Part shown: positions 26,283-35,936 of the stretch, in pieces
Position numbering within the stretch: position 1 is the first letter of the stretch
Layout: each line of letters opens with the position of its first letter
Assembly (NCBI GenBank): GCA_963770275.1
Contig: CAVYPD010000029.1
Location: forward strand, 77,167-141,166
Direction of reading: 5' to 3'
Length of the DNA: 64,000 nucleotides
Source: Roseiarcus sp963770275
Lineage (GTDB): Bacteria > Pseudomonadota > Alphaproteobacteria > Rhizobiales > Beijerinckiaceae
The notes under the pieces: generated by a model
Databases searched by the model: none
The model's input: the letters and a program-made list of their open reading frames with translations, nothing else
Told to the model about the DNA's origin: nothing
Position numbers and translations under genes: made by a program

Positions 26283-27305
26283 ATGCGTTGCGTGGGAATT
26301 GTCGTTCCACTGGAAGACAAATCGGCCGATCGTCTGATCGAGCCGCTGACGACGCTCGTCGCCGGCGACATGGCCAAGGTCAATCAGACGATCGTGTCGC
26401 GCACCGGATCCGAGGTCACGATGATCCCCGAGGTCGCCAATCACCTCATCGCCTCGGGCGGCAAGCGGATGCGTCCGATCCTGACTTTGGCGACCGCCGG
26501 CCTTTGCGGCTATTCCGGGGAGGGCCATATCAAGCTCGCCGCCGCGGTCGAGTTCATGCATACCGCGACCCTTCTCCACGATGACGTCGTCGACGAGAGC
26601 GACCTGCGCCGCGGCAAGGCGGCCGCGCGGGTGCTTTGGGGCAACGAGGCCAGCGTCCTGGTCGGCGATTTTCTTCTCGGCCAAGCCTTCAAGATGATGG
26701 TCGAGGTCGGCTCGCTGCACTGTCTCGAGGTTTTGTCCGGCGCGGCCGTGGTGATCGCCGAGGGCGAGGTGATGCAGCTCTCGGCCGCCAAGGACACGGA
26801 GACGACCGAGGACGCCTATCTCGCCGTCATCCGCGCCAAGACCGCGGCGTTGTTCGCCGCGGCCTGCGAGGTCGGGCCCATTCTCGCCGGCCGCTCCAAG
26901 GCGGAGATCGCCGCCTGCCAGGGTTACGGCGCCAATCTCGGCATCGCCTTTCAGCTCATCGACGACGCGCTCGACTACGGCGGCTCGTCGGCCAAGCTCG
27001 GCAAGAATGTCGGTGATGATTTCCGCGAGGGAAAGATCACCCTGCCGGTGGTGCTGTCGTTCCGGCGTGGGGGGACGAAAGAGCGCGAATTCTGGCGCCG
27101 GACATTGGAAAAGGGCGAGGTCGTCGACGGCGATCTCGAGTTCGCACTGGCGACGATGAGGAAGCATCGCGCGCTCGAAGACACCATCGAGCGCGCCCGC
27201 CATTATGGCGCGATGGCCCGCGACGCCCTGGAGCTGTTCGCCGCTTCCCCGTGGAAACATGCTTTGCGCGACGCGGTCGAGTTCACCGTCGGCCGGGCGC
27301 ATTAA
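26283..27305 (+). CDS. ispB: Polyprenyl (octaprenyl/decaprenyl) diphosphate synthase
   Basis: This trans-prenyltransferase makes the quinone side chain. Both Asp-rich motifs are present: LLHDDVVDESDLRRG (first, at about residue 98) and LIDDALDY (second, about 225), with GGKRMRPILTLATA before them and KNVGDDFREGKITLPV after. ATG 26283 gives 340 residues; GTG 26292 is an equal alternative (GIVVPLEDKS). Chain length (8-10 units) cannot be read here. It is divergent from DUF2007, a common arrangement in alphaproteobacteria. Confidence 0.88.
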   Translation: MRCVGIVVPLEDKSADRLIEPLTTLVAGDMAKVNQTIVSRTGSEVTMIPEVANHLIASGGKRMRPILTLATAGLCGYSGEGHIKLAAAVEFMHTATLLHDDVVDESDLRRGKAAARVLWGNEASVLVGDFLLGQAFKMMVEVGSLHCLEVLSGAAVVIAEGEVMQLSAAKDTETTEDAYLAVIRAKTAALFAAACEVGPILAGRSKAEIAACQGYGANLGIAFQLIDDALDYGGSSAKLGKNVGDDFREGKITLPVVLSFRRGGTKEREFWRRTLEKGEVVDGDLEFALATMRKHRALEDTIERARHYGAMARDALELFAASPWKHALRDAVEFTVGRAH

Positions 27306-27521
27306 CACATCGAAGTCAAAGGCTTCGGCCGGCAAGAGATGGTGGTGCGGACAATGATAAATGAGCCATTGTCCGCCTTGCCATTTTGCCGCCTTTTTAG
27401 CGGACGCTTGTGAGCCGCGTCACAGCCGGTGAGCTGGAAATACTGGACAAGTTTTCACGCGCCCTTTAGCGAAGAGGAAAGCGGTTCTGGTCTAAAAGGG
27501 TCAGGCCGAGAAGGACAGGCG

Positions 27522-28823
27522 ATGGACTATCAGCGGAGCTTCGAGGACGCGATTGCGCGCCTGAAGGCGGAAGGGCGCTACCGCACCTTCGCCAATCTCG
27601 AGCGTGACGCGCGCCGGTTCCCGATCGCCCAATGGCGCCCGGAGGGCGAGGAAGACCGGCCGCGCGAAGTGACGGTCTGGTGCTCGAACGACTATCTCAG
27701 CATGGGCGGCCATCCGGACGTCATCGAAGCCTCGGTCAAGGCGGTCTGCGCCCATGGGGCAGGGGCGGGTGGAACCCGCAATATTTCCGGCACCCACAAT
27801 CCGATCGTCGAGCTCGAGGCCGAGCTTGCGGACCTGCATGGCAAGCCGGCGGCGCTCGTCTTCACTTCCGGGTGGATATCCAACCTTGCGTCGATTTCGA
27901 CCATCGCCGGCCTCTTGCCCAATTGCCTCATTCTGTCCGACGCGCTCAACCACAATTCGATGATCGAGGGTGTCAGGCGCTCCGGCTGTGAGAAGCAGGT
28001 CTGGCGGCACAACGACGTCGCTCATCTCGAGGAATTGCTCGCCGCGGAACCGCGCGACCGCGCGAAGATGATCGTGTTCGAGAGCCTCTATTCGATGGAC
28101 GGCGACATCGCGCCGATCGCCGCGATCGTGGCGCTCGCCGAGAAATACAATGCGCTCACCTACATCGACGAAGTTCATGCGGTCGGCCTCTACGGTCCAC
28201 GCGGCGGTGGCTTGAGCGAACGCGAAGGGCTCGCCGCGCGCATCGACATCATCGAAGGCACGCTCGCGAAGGGCTTTGGCTCTCTTGGCGGCTATATCGC
28301 GGCGAGCGAGGCCATCGTCGACGCGGTGAGAAGCTTCGCTCCCCAATTCATCTTCACCTCGACCTTGCCGCCGAGCGTCGCGGCGAGCGCGGCTGCCGCC
28401 GTCAAGCATCTGAAGCGATCGAGCGCCGAGCGCGACCGTCATCAGCATATGGCGAAGCTCGTCAAGCACGCTTTGCGCGCCGCCGGTCTGCCGGTCATGG
28501 AGAACCCCTCGCATATCGTGCCGGTGCTGGTCGGCGACGCCAGACAATGCCGCGCGGCGAGCGAACTTTTGCTCGAGCGGCATGCGATCTACATTCAGCC
28601 GATCAACTATCCGACCGTCGCCAGGGGGACGGAGCGCCTGCGCGTGACCCCGACGCCGGCCCATAGCGAAGCCCAAGTCGCCGATCTGGTCGAGGCTCTG
28701 GTGGACGTCTGGAAGACGCTCGGCCTCGCCTTCGAGGAATCGCGCGTGATCCCGCTCTTCCGCGCCAATGCGAGCGAGGACGCCCATTGCGTCTATCCGG
28801 AAATGAAGCGGGCGGCGGAATAG
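27522..28823 (+). CDS. hemA: 5-aminolevulinate synthase
   Basis: This enzyme condenses glycine and succinyl-CoA, the first step of the alphaproteobacterial haem route. The 433-residue protein starts at ATG 27522 (MDYQRSFEDAIARLKAEGRYR); the frame opens earlier but without family residues. PLP motifs: SDALNHNSMIEGVR, YIDEVHAVGLYGPRG and the Schiff-base Lys in EGTLAKGFGSLGGY. Two further haem genes follow on the same strand. Confidence 0.94.
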   Translation: MDYQRSFEDAIARLKAEGRYRTFANLERDARRFPIAQWRPEGEEDRPREVTVWCSNDYLSMGGHPDVIEASVKAVCAHGAGAGGTRNISGTHNPIVELEAELADLHGKPAALVFTSGWISNLASISTIAGLLPNCLILSDALNHNSMIEGVRRSGCEKQVWRHNDVAHLEELLAAEPRDRAKMIVFESLYSMDGDIAPIAAIVALAEKYNALTYIDEVHAVGLYGPRGGGLSEREGLAARIDIIEGTLAKGFGSLGGYIAASEAIVDAVRSFAPQFIFTSTLPPSVAASAAAAVKHLKRSSAERDRHQHMAKLVKHALRAAGLPVMENPSHIVPVLVGDARQCRAASELLLERHAIYIQPINYPTVARGTERLRVTPTPAHSEAQVADLVEALVDVWKTLGLAFEESRVIPLFRANASEDAHCVYPEMKRAAE

Positions 28824-28849
28824 GCGGGCGTTCGGAGCCCAAAGCGAGC

Positions 28850-29884
28850 TTGGCCAAGCCTTTCCTCGCGGCGCTTGCGGGCGAGCGGCAAAAAACGCCG
28901 CCGATCTGGCTCATGCGCCAGGCGGGCCGCTATCTGCCCGAGTACCGCGAGCTTCGGACGAAGGCCCCGACGTTTCTCGATTTTTGCTATGACCCCCGCC
29001 TCGCGGTTGAGGCCACCTTGCAGCCGATCCGCCGGTTCGGCTTCGATGCGGCGATCCTGTTCTCCGACATTCTCGTTATCCCCGACGCGCTGGGTCAGGC
29101 CGTGTCGTTCGAGAGCGGCGAGGGCCCGCGTCTCGACCCTATTGGCGACGCGGAAGGGCTTGCGAAGCTGAGAGATGAGCCCGACTGGGGCCGGCTTGCG
29201 CCGGTGTTCGAGGCCCTCGACCGCGTGAAGGGCGCGCTGCCGAAGGAGACCGCGCTGATCGGCTTCTGCGGCGCGCCTTGGACGGTGGCGAGCTACATGA
29301 TCGCCGGACGCGGCACGCCGGACCAGGCGCCGGCGCGGCTGTTCGCCTATCGCCATCCGGACCTGTTCGCGCGCCTGATCGACCGGCTGGTCGACGCTTC
29401 GGCCGAATATCTTCGCCGGCAGTTCGCGGCTGGCGCGGATGCGGCGCAGATCTTCAATTCCTGGGCGGGCGTGCTGCCGCCAGCCGAATTCGAACGCTGG
29501 TGTCTCGCCCCGATCAAGGCGATTGCAGCCAAAGTTCGCGACGAAACGCCGAAGGCGCGGCTGATCGCCTTTCCGCGCGGCGCAGGCGCACAGCTTGCCA
29601 AATTCGCGGGCCTGGCTGAAATCGACGCGATTGGCCTCGACACCGCCACTGATCCCCGCGTCGCCGTCGCCGCTCTGCCCGAGCGTGTAACGCTCCAGGG
29701 CAATCTTGATCCGCTTGCGCTCGTTGCAGGCGGACGGCGCCTCGACGAACAAATCGAGCGGGTGCTGAGCGGCTTTAAGGGCCGCCCTCATATTTTCAAT
29801 CTCGGCCACGGCGTCCTGCCCGAAACGCCTGTCGAGCACGTCGAGCGCCTCGTCGCCCGAGTGCGTGGCGAGCGAGCGCCATGA
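28850..29884 (+). CDS. hemE: Uroporphyrinogen decarboxylase
   Basis: HemE removes four carboxyl groups from uroporphyrinogen III. N-terminal motif PPIWLMRQAGRYLPEYRELR, the catalytic Asp in ILFSDILVIPDALG, and GFCGAPWTVASYMI are clear. I take TTG 28850 (LAKPFLAALAGER), giving 344 residues, the usual size; ATG 28787 would overlap hemA by 37 bp and add residues unlike the family. It ends in an ATGA overlap with hemF. Confidence 0.92.
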   Translation: MAKPFLAALAGERQKTPPIWLMRQAGRYLPEYRELRTKAPTFLDFCYDPRLAVEATLQPIRRFGFDAAILFSDILVIPDALGQAVSFESGEGPRLDPIGDAEGLAKLRDEPDWGRLAPVFEALDRVKGALPKETALIGFCGAPWTVASYMIAGRGTPDQAPARLFAYRHPDLFARLIDRLVDASAEYLRRQFAAGADAAQIFNSWAGVLPPAEFERWCLAPIKAIAAKVRDETPKARLIAFPRGAGAQLAKFAGLAEIDAIGLDTATDPRVAVAALPERVTLQGNLDPLALVAGGRRLDEQIERVLSGFKGRPHIFNLGHGVLPETPVEHVERLVARVRGERAP

Positions 29885-30795
29885 ACGAGTCAACAGCTGC
29901 GATCGAAGACCCGCGTTTCGCCGCTGTCGGCGACTGGTTCGAGACTCTCCAGCAGCGCATCATCGCAGGCATGGAGGCGCTCGAGCGGGAGTTTTCAGGC
30001 GTTGGCGCGGATCGTCCGCCGGGGCGGTTCGTGCTCGAACCCTGGGAGCGCACCGACGCGAGCGGGGCACCGGGGGGCGGCGGGCGTATGGCGATGCTGC
30101 GCGGCCGTCTGTTCGAGAAGATGGGCGTCCATTCTTCCGTCGTTCATGGCGCGTTTCAACCAGAATTCGCGTCGCAAATTCCAGGCGCCGACAAAGACCC
30201 GCGCTTCTGGGCGGCCGGCGTCTCGGTGATCGCCCATCCGTGGAGCCCGCATGTGCCGACCGTGCATATGAATACGCGGCTCGTGCGCACGACCAAGACA
30301 TGGTTCGGCGGCGGCGCGGACCTCACGCCGACGCTCGATGAGCGTCGCAAGCCGGACGATCCGGACGCCATCGCTTTTCATGCCTCGATGCGCGCTGCCT
30401 GCGAGCGCCATCCAGGCGTCGCGCACGCGGAGCGCTACAAGACCTGGTGCGATGAGTACTTTTACCTCAAGCATCGCAAGGAGCCGCGCGGGATCGGCGG
30501 CATCTTCTTCGACTATCTCAATAGCGCTGGCGACCCCGGCAATTCCGCTTTCGACGCGGACTTCGCTTTTGTCCGTGACGTCGGCGAGAGCTTTCTTGGC
30601 GTCTATGGCGACATTGTACGCCGCAATGCCGAGAAACCATGGAGCGGAGCCGAGCGCGAGCGACAATTGGCGCGCCGCGGACGTTACGTTGAGTTCAATT
30701 TGCTCTATGATCGCGGCACGATCTTCGGCCTAAAGACTGGCGGCAACGTCGCTTCGATCTTATCCTCGATGCCGCCGCTGGCCAGCTGGCCCTGA
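29881..30795 (+). CDS. hemF: Oxygen-dependent coproporphyrinogen III oxidase
   Basis: HemF uses oxygen to convert coproporphyrinogen III to protoporphyrinogen IX, so this part of haem synthesis is aerobic. The 304-residue protein shows FVLEPWERTDASGAPGGGGRM, VHMNTRLV, TWFGGGADLTP and KEPRGIGGIFFDYLNS. Its ATG 29881 overlaps the hemE stop, which indicates coupled translation in a hemA-hemE-hemF group. Confidence 0.94.
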   Translation: MNESTAAIEDPRFAAVGDWFETLQQRIIAGMEALEREFSGVGADRPPGRFVLEPWERTDASGAPGGGGRMAMLRGRLFEKMGVHSSVVHGAFQPEFASQIPGADKDPRFWAAGVSVIAHPWSPHVPTVHMNTRLVRTTKTWFGGGADLTPTLDERRKPDDPDAIAFHASMRAACERHPGVAHAERYKTWCDEYFYLKHRKEPRGIGGIFFDYLNSAGDPGNSAFDADFAFVRDVGESFLGVYGDIVRRNAEKPWSGAERERQLARRGRYVEFNLLYDRGTIFGLKTGGNVASILSSMPPLASWP

Positions 30796-30828
30796 AGGCG
30801 CTTAGACAAAAATTCTCGGAGAGAACCC

Positions 30829-31693
30829 ATGACCAACGCCGCTGAATCCGGCCGTTTTCGCATTGGCGGCGCCTTTGACGTCAACCGCCTTGGTTACGGC
30901 GCGATGCGCATCGTTGGCAAAGGGATCTGGGGTCCGACCCCGCATCGCGACGAAGCCTTGAAGACGTTGCGCCGGCTGCCCGATCTGGGTGTCGATTTCA
31001 TCGACACCGCCGATTCCTATGGCCCGAATTTTTCCGAGGAGCTGATCAAAGAGGCGCTCGCGCCCTATGGCAAGATCCACGTCGCGACCAAGGGCGGCCT
31101 CACGCGCACCGGGCCGAACATCTGGGTTTCGGTCGGCCGGCCGGAATATCTGATCCAGCAGGCGCATACGAGCCGCTGGCGGCTCGGCGTCGAGATCATC
31201 GATCTCGTGGCAATTGCATCGCATCGATCCGAAAGTGCCGGCCAAGGAGCAGTTCGACGCCATCGCCACGCTGATCAAGGACAAGGTCATCCGCTGCGCA
31301 GGTCTGTCGGAGGTGAGCGTTGCCGATATCGAGGCGGCTCAGAAGGTCTTCCCGGTCGCCACGGTGCAGAACCGTTACAATTTCATCGACCGCAACAGCG
31401 AGGCGGCGCTCGACTATTGCGAGAAGCACAGCATCGGCTTCATTCCCTGGGCGCCGCTGGATGCCGGCGCGTCGGCCAAGCCGGGCTCGGCGTTGGACGC
31501 GATTGCGCATAAGCACAAGGCGAGCTCCGGCCAGATCGCGCTCGCCTGGCTCTTGAAGCGCAGCCCGGTCATGCTGCCGATCCCCGGCACCGGCAAGGTC
31601 GCGCATCTGGAGGAGAACGTCGCCGCCGCAGGGATCAAGCTCTCGGACGAAGAGTTCGCAGCGCTCGACCGCGTGGGGCGCGCGAAAGCGTGA
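30829..31693 (+). CDS. Aldo/keto reductase (frameshifted)
   Basis: This is an NADPH-dependent aldo/keto reductase. The catalytic tetrad Asp and Tyr are in VDFIDTADSYGPN, Lys in VATKGGLTR, and the fourth residue in LHRIDPKVP. The frame fails at EIIDL: the sequence has ctcgtggcaa where ctctggcaa is expected, one extra g at about 31207. The second part, WQLHRIDPKVPAKEQFDAI to the C-terminus, is in the next frame. Repaired length is about 287 residues. It follows hemF by 33 bp with a good ribosome site; no substrate is implied. Confidence 0.85.
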
Positions 31694-31815
31694 CGCTGGC
31701 TTCGACCACAAGCCTCGCGAGCGTGCGCGAAAGTCGGCTCTTCCGTCGCAACTGAATAATTGTCTCGGCAACGCCCCCTCGCCCTGATATTCGGCGGAAC
31801 GGGCAGGGGCCGAGG

Positions 31816-33597
31816 ATGACGGAGACACGCAAGCTTGCAGCGATCCTTGCGGCCGATGTGGTCGGCTACAGCCAACTCGCCGGCGTCGACGAGGAGAGAA
31901 CGCTGGCGCGGCTTAGATCGTTGCGCAGCGATCTTCTTGATCCGACCATCGCAGCGCGCAACGGTCGGGTGGTCAAGCGCACCGGCGACGGGCTGATCGT
32001 CGAGTTTCGTAGTGTGGTCGACGCGGTGCGTTGCGCCGTTGAGATCCAGAACGCGATGCCGGAGCGCAACGCCGGTCTGCCTGAAGACCGGCGGATCGAA
32101 TTCCGCATCGGCGTTCATCTGGGCGACGTGGTCGAAGAAAGCGATGGCGACCTCATGGGCGATGGCGTCAACATCGCCGCTCGCCTCGAAGGCGTCGCTG
32201 AGCCCGGCGCCATTTGTCTCTCAGAGGACGCCTATCGGCAGGTGAAGGCCCGGCTCGATCTCACCGTCCGCGATCTCGGCGCTACAGCGCTCAAGAACAT
32301 CGCAGAGCCGGTGCGAGTCTACGCCCTGCGGGTGGGGCGGCCTGTTCCGGAGAGGCCAACCGGGCCGTCCGACGTCACATCTGCGAACATGCCTGGGCCT
32401 GTCGCGTTGCCCGACAAGCCGTCGATCGCCGTTCTGCCGTTCGCCAATATGAGCGGCGACGCCGAGCAGGAATATTTCGCCGACGGCATCTCGGAAGACA
32501 TCATCACCGCACTCTCGAAGCTCCCGCCGCTGTTCGTCATCGCGCGAAATTCGTCGTTCACCTTCAAGGGCAAGAACGTCCATGTCGCCGAGGTCGGTAA
32601 GAGCCTCGGCGTGCGTTACATCCTCGAAGGCAGCGTGCGCAAAGCGGGCGATCGGGTGCGGATCACGGCCCAGCTTATCGACTCGACCACCGGCGGGCAC
32701 CTGTGGGCGGAGCGGTTCGACCGCCAGCTCACCGACATTTTCGCCGTTCAGGACGACGTGGCGCACCACATCGTCTCGGCCCTCGCCCTCAATCTCAGCG
32801 CAAGCGACCAGCGCAGCGTCACAGCCGTGCACACGGACAATCCGGAGGCCTACGATTGCTTCCTCCGCGGGCGCGAGGTTTGGTATCTCTACACCAAGGA
32901 GAGCGATCTCGAGGCCGAACGGCTGCTGCGCCGCGCCGTCGAACTCGACCCGCTCTTCGTCCCCGCTATCGCCTTTCTTGCCGCCGCCCAAGCGAGGGTG
33001 AGCCTCTGGGCGGACTCTCAGGGCGCCGGCCTTGAGCGCGCACTGGAGACCGCGCGACAAGCGGTGCGGCTCGATGAGCGCAATTCCCTCGCCCTTTGGG
33101 CGTTCGCGATGATCGCTGTCTTCACACGACGCTATGACGAGGCGGAAAGCGCGGGCGAAAAGGGGGTCGCCATCAACCCGAACTATGCTGAAGCCCACAC
33201 GGTGCTCGGCTCCACCCGGCTCTATACCGGCCACTTCGAAGACGCGATCGCATGTTTTGAGCGCGCGATGGCCCTTGATCCTTATTTTCCCGGTCTCTGG
33301 CTCTATTTCAAAGCTCAGGCGGCCTATCAGCTTGGTCGATATCCCGAAGCGGTGGCGCTGTTGAAGCGGCGCATCCAACGCAATCCTGAAACCGACCTCG
33401 CCCGCGCGCTGCTCGCGGCGTGCTACGGCCAGTTGGGCCTGGTCGACGAGGCGCAGGAGGCATGGCGAGAGCTCATGCGCGTCAATCCGGGCTATTCTCT
33501 TGGCAAGAACCGGGTCGAAACGCCATACAAGAATCCCGCCGACTTCGACCGGATTGTTGCAGGCCTGCGTAAGGCGGGGCTGCCGGAGACAGGATAG
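31816..33597 (+). CDS. Class III adenylate cyclase-domain protein with TPR region
   Basis: The 593-residue protein has an N-terminal class III nucleotide cyclase domain: metal Asp in ILAADVVGYSQLAG, the second Asp in KRTGDGLIVEF, and the GDGVNIAARLEG stretch with the transition-state Asn/Arg. Then comes a middle domain SIAVLPFANMSGDAEQEYFADG...FVIARNSSFTFKGK found in many alphaproteobacterial signalling proteins, and at least four TPR-like repeats (for example LDERNSLALWAFAMIAVFTRRYDEAE). It likely makes cAMP in response to a partner bound by the TPRs. It has no signal peptide, so it is cytoplasmic. The trigger is unknown. Confidence 0.87.
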   Translation: MTETRKLAAILAADVVGYSQLAGVDEERTLARLRSLRSDLLDPTIAARNGRVVKRTGDGLIVEFRSVVDAVRCAVEIQNAMPERNAGLPEDRRIEFRIGVHLGDVVEESDGDLMGDGVNIAARLEGVAEPGAICLSEDAYRQVKARLDLTVRDLGATALKNIAEPVRVYALRVGRPVPERPTGPSDVTSANMPGPVALPDKPSIAVLPFANMSGDAEQEYFADGISEDIITALSKLPPLFVIARNSSFTFKGKNVHVAEVGKSLGVRYILEGSVRKAGDRVRITAQLIDSTTGGHLWAERFDRQLTDIFAVQDDVAHHIVSALALNLSASDQRSVTAVHTDNPEAYDCFLRGREVWYLYTKESDLEAERLLRRAVELDPLFVPAIAFLAAAQARVSLWADSQGAGLERALETARQAVRLDERNSLALWAFAMIAVFTRRYDEAESAGEKGVAINPNYAEAHTVLGSTRLYTGHFEDAIACFERAMALDPYFPGLWLYFKAQAAYQLGRYPEAVALLKRRIQRNPETDLARALLAACYGQLGLVDEAQEAWRELMRVNPGYSLGKNRVETPYKNPADFDRIVAGLRKAGLPETG

Positions 33598-33603
33598 ACC
33601 CGC

Positions 33604-34476
33604 TCAACTCCTCAAGACGGCGCAGGCGCCGCCGACGGCCTGGATACGAGCGCAAAGCCTTCTCGCTTCACCGCCGGTCTGAGCGGGCAGGCGGACGCGG
33701 TAGAACGGTCGCCAGCCTCGGCTGCGCAGAACGGAGCCGAGCACGAACGGGTTCATGTCTCCGATCACGCTTGCATAGTCATGCCGGGCGCGCGCGAAGG
33801 CGCGCAGCGCCGAGCCTTTCGAGAAGCTGGCCGCGATCTGCACGCCCCAGGGGGCAAACCAGCCCGAGACGACGGACGAGGGCGCCGTCACGCGGAGGGT
33901 GGCGACGAGACTCAGGCAGGACGAACTTTTGTCTGGCGCCGGCTCGGCCGGCGGCTTGTCGCTCCGCCATTCATCGGCAGTATGGCCCGTGACCGCGAGG
34001 ACGTAATCCTCCGTTTCGAACGGAAGCGATCCCTTCTTGGCGAGCCAGTGGGCGACGGCCGTGGGGCCACCGTTGTAAGCGGCCGCCGCCAGCCCCAGAT
34101 TGCCGAAGCGCAGCTTGAGTTCGTTCAAGAACCTTGCGGAGGCTGGGATCGCCGCGGCGGGATCAAAGGGATCGATGAGCCCGCGCTCGTTCGCGGTTCC
34201 TGGCATGAACTGGGCGACCCCTTGCGCGCCCGCCGGGCTGACCGCGTTCGGCCGGAACGAGCTCTCCCGCCAGATGAGCTTGGTGAAGAAGTCGGCCGGG
34301 AGCCCCTCCGCCTTGGCGGCCGCTTCGACAATCCCGCACAGGGTCGCGACCGCGTTGTCGCTCTCCGCGCCCGCGTCGGCATGAGCCGGACCGCTCAGGC
34401 AAAACACGAGCGCAGCAAGCGCGATCGCTTTCCCCCCGGCGCGGGTCAAATCCGGCAGGCGGCACGCGTCGTGCAT
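33604..34476 (-). CDS. Lytic transglycosylase (SLT domain), exported
   Basis: I start at ATG 34476, giving 290 residues with a signal peptide (LAALVFCLSGPAHADA). The SLT domain has the catalytic Glu in LIWRESSFRPNAVSPAGAQGVAQFMPGTA and AAAYNGGPTAVAHWL. It cuts peptidoglycan glycan strands in the periplasm. The C-terminal part ends with GSVLRSRGWRPFYRVRLP, possibly a SPOR-like region. The gene converges with the cyclase gene (6 bp apart) and is divergent from icd. Confidence 0.87.
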   Translation of the reverse strand: MHDACRLPDLTRAGGKAIALAALVFCLSGPAHADAGAESDNAVATLCGIVEAAAKAEGLPADFFTKLIWRESSFRPNAVSPAGAQGVAQFMPGTANERGLIDPFDPAAAIPASARFLNELKLRFGNLGLAAAAYNGGPTAVAHWLAKKGSLPFETEDYVLAVTGHTADEWRSDKPPAEPAPDKSSSCLSLVATLRVTAPSSVVSGWFAPWGVQIAASFSKGSALRAFARARHDYASVIGDMNPFVLGSVLRSRGWRPFYRVRLPAQTGGEARRLCARIQAVGGACAVLRS

Positions 34477-34561
34477 GCCTTTGCCCGCCAAGGCGCCGAT
34501 GCTATAGGGGCTCGTCGCCCGCCACGTCGCGCGTCTCCCGCCAACGAGAGTCCCTCTTAAG

Positions 34562-35773
34562 ATGCCCAAGATCAAGGTCACGAATCCGGTCGTCGAACTC
34601 GACGGCGACGAGATGACGCGCATCATCTGGCAGCTGATTCGCGACAAGCTTATCCATCCCTATCTGGACGTCGATCTCAAGTACTACGATCTCTCGGTCG
34701 AGAATCGCGACGCGACCAACGACCAGGTCACGATCGACGCCGCCGATGCGATCAAGGCCGCCGGCGTCGGCGTCAAATGCGCGACCATCACCCCGGATGA
34801 GGCGCGGGTCAAAGAGTTCCATCTGAAGGAAATGTGGAGAAGCCCGAACGGCACCATCCGCAACATCTTAGGGGGTGTCATCTTCCGCGAGCCGATCATC
34901 TGCAAGAATGTGCCGCGTCTGGTCCCGAGCTGGACCCAGCCGATCATCATCGGCCGCCACGCTTACGGCGACCAATACCGCGCGACGGATTTCAAGGTTC
35001 CCGGAAAAGGCCGCCTCACCATCAAGTTCGAGGGCGACGATGGGACGGTGATCGAGAAGGAAGTGTTCAAGTTCCCGGGCGCTGGCATTGCGCTCTCGAT
35101 GTACAATCTCGACAATTCGATCCGTGACTTCGCCCGCGCTTCGCTGAATTACGGGCTGCTGCGCAAGTACCCCGTCTATCTTTCAACCAAGAACACGATC
35201 CTGAAGGTCTATGACGGCCGCTTCAAGGACATCTTCCAGGAGGTGTACGACAACGAGTTCAAGAGCCGGTTCCAGTCTCTCGGCATCACTTATGAGCATC
35301 GCCTGATCGACGACATGGTCGCCGCTGCGCTCAAGTGGTCGGGCGGCTACGTGTGGGCCTGCAAGAACTACGACGGCGACGTGCAATCCGACACGGTCGC
35401 GCAGGGGTTCGGTTCGCTCGGCCTCATGACCAGCGTCCTGATGACGCCGGACGGCCAGACCGTCGAAGCGGAGGCCGCGCACGGCACCGTCACCCGCCAC
35501 TACCGCGAGCATCAAAAGGGGCGCGAGACCTCGACCAACTCGATCGCCTCGATCTTCGCCTGGACGCGGGGCTTGGCGCATCGGGCCAAGCTCGACGGCA
35601 ACGAGGCGCTGGGCAAGTTCACCGCCACGCTCGAGAAGGTCTGCGTCGACACCGTCGAGGCCGGCGCGATGACCAAGGATCTTGCGCTCCTTGTCGGGCC
35701 CGATCAGAAGTGGCTCTCGACCGAGGGCTTTCTCGACAAGGTCGACCAGAACCTGAAGAAGGCGATGGCGTAG
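34562..35773 (+). CDS. icd: NADP-dependent isocitrate dehydrogenase
   Basis: This 403-residue enzyme of the monomer-type eukaryote-like class oxidises isocitrate to 2-oxoglutarate. VELDGDEMTRIIWQLIRDKLI at the N-terminus, the substrate residues in SPNGTIRNILGG, the metal Asp region YDGDVQSDTVAQGFGSLGLMTS and HGTVTRHYREHQKGRETSTN are all present. It stands alone between the lytic transglycosylase and the converging alaS. Confidence 0.95.
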   Translation: MPKIKVTNPVVELDGDEMTRIIWQLIRDKLIHPYLDVDLKYYDLSVENRDATNDQVTIDAADAIKAAGVGVKCATITPDEARVKEFHLKEMWRSPNGTIRNILGGVIFREPIICKNVPRLVPSWTQPIIIGRHAYGDQYRATDFKVPGKGRLTIKFEGDDGTVIEKEVFKFPGAGIALSMYNLDNSIRDFARASLNYGLLRKYPVYLSTKNTILKVYDGRFKDIFQEVYDNEFKSRFQSLGITYEHRLIDDMVAAALKWSGGYVWACKNYDGDVQSDTVAQGFGSLGLMTSVLMTPDGQTVEAEAAHGTVTRHYREHQKGRETSTNSIASIFAWTRGLAHRAKLDGNEALGKFTATLEKVCVDTVEAGAMTKDLALLVGPDQKWLSTEGFLDKVDQNLKKAMA

Positions 35774-35866
35774 GGGACAATCGTCGCGCTCCGCCTCGTC
35801 CGGAGGGCCTCGCGGAGCGCGGCGTCTCGAAGGACGGTCCAGAAGAAGCCAACTGGAGCATTCTTC

Positions 35867-35892
35867 GAGGCCCCGCTCAGGCGGGGCGCCTC
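35867..35892. terminator. Hairpin between converging icd and alaS (repeat-type element)
   Basis: The sequence gaggccccgc-tcag-gcggggcgcctc forms a strong GC stem, with agaatgaggg after it. It lies between converging genes and could stop transcription from both sides. The surrounding ggcgtctcgaaggac and gcctcagaatgagg resemble interspersed palindromic units common in Hyphomicrobiales, so it may be a repeat reused as terminator. Confidence 0.5.
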
Positions 35893-35936
35893 AGAATGAG
35901 GGTAAGGAGCGCATTCAAAAGGCGGCCGCTTGAGGC

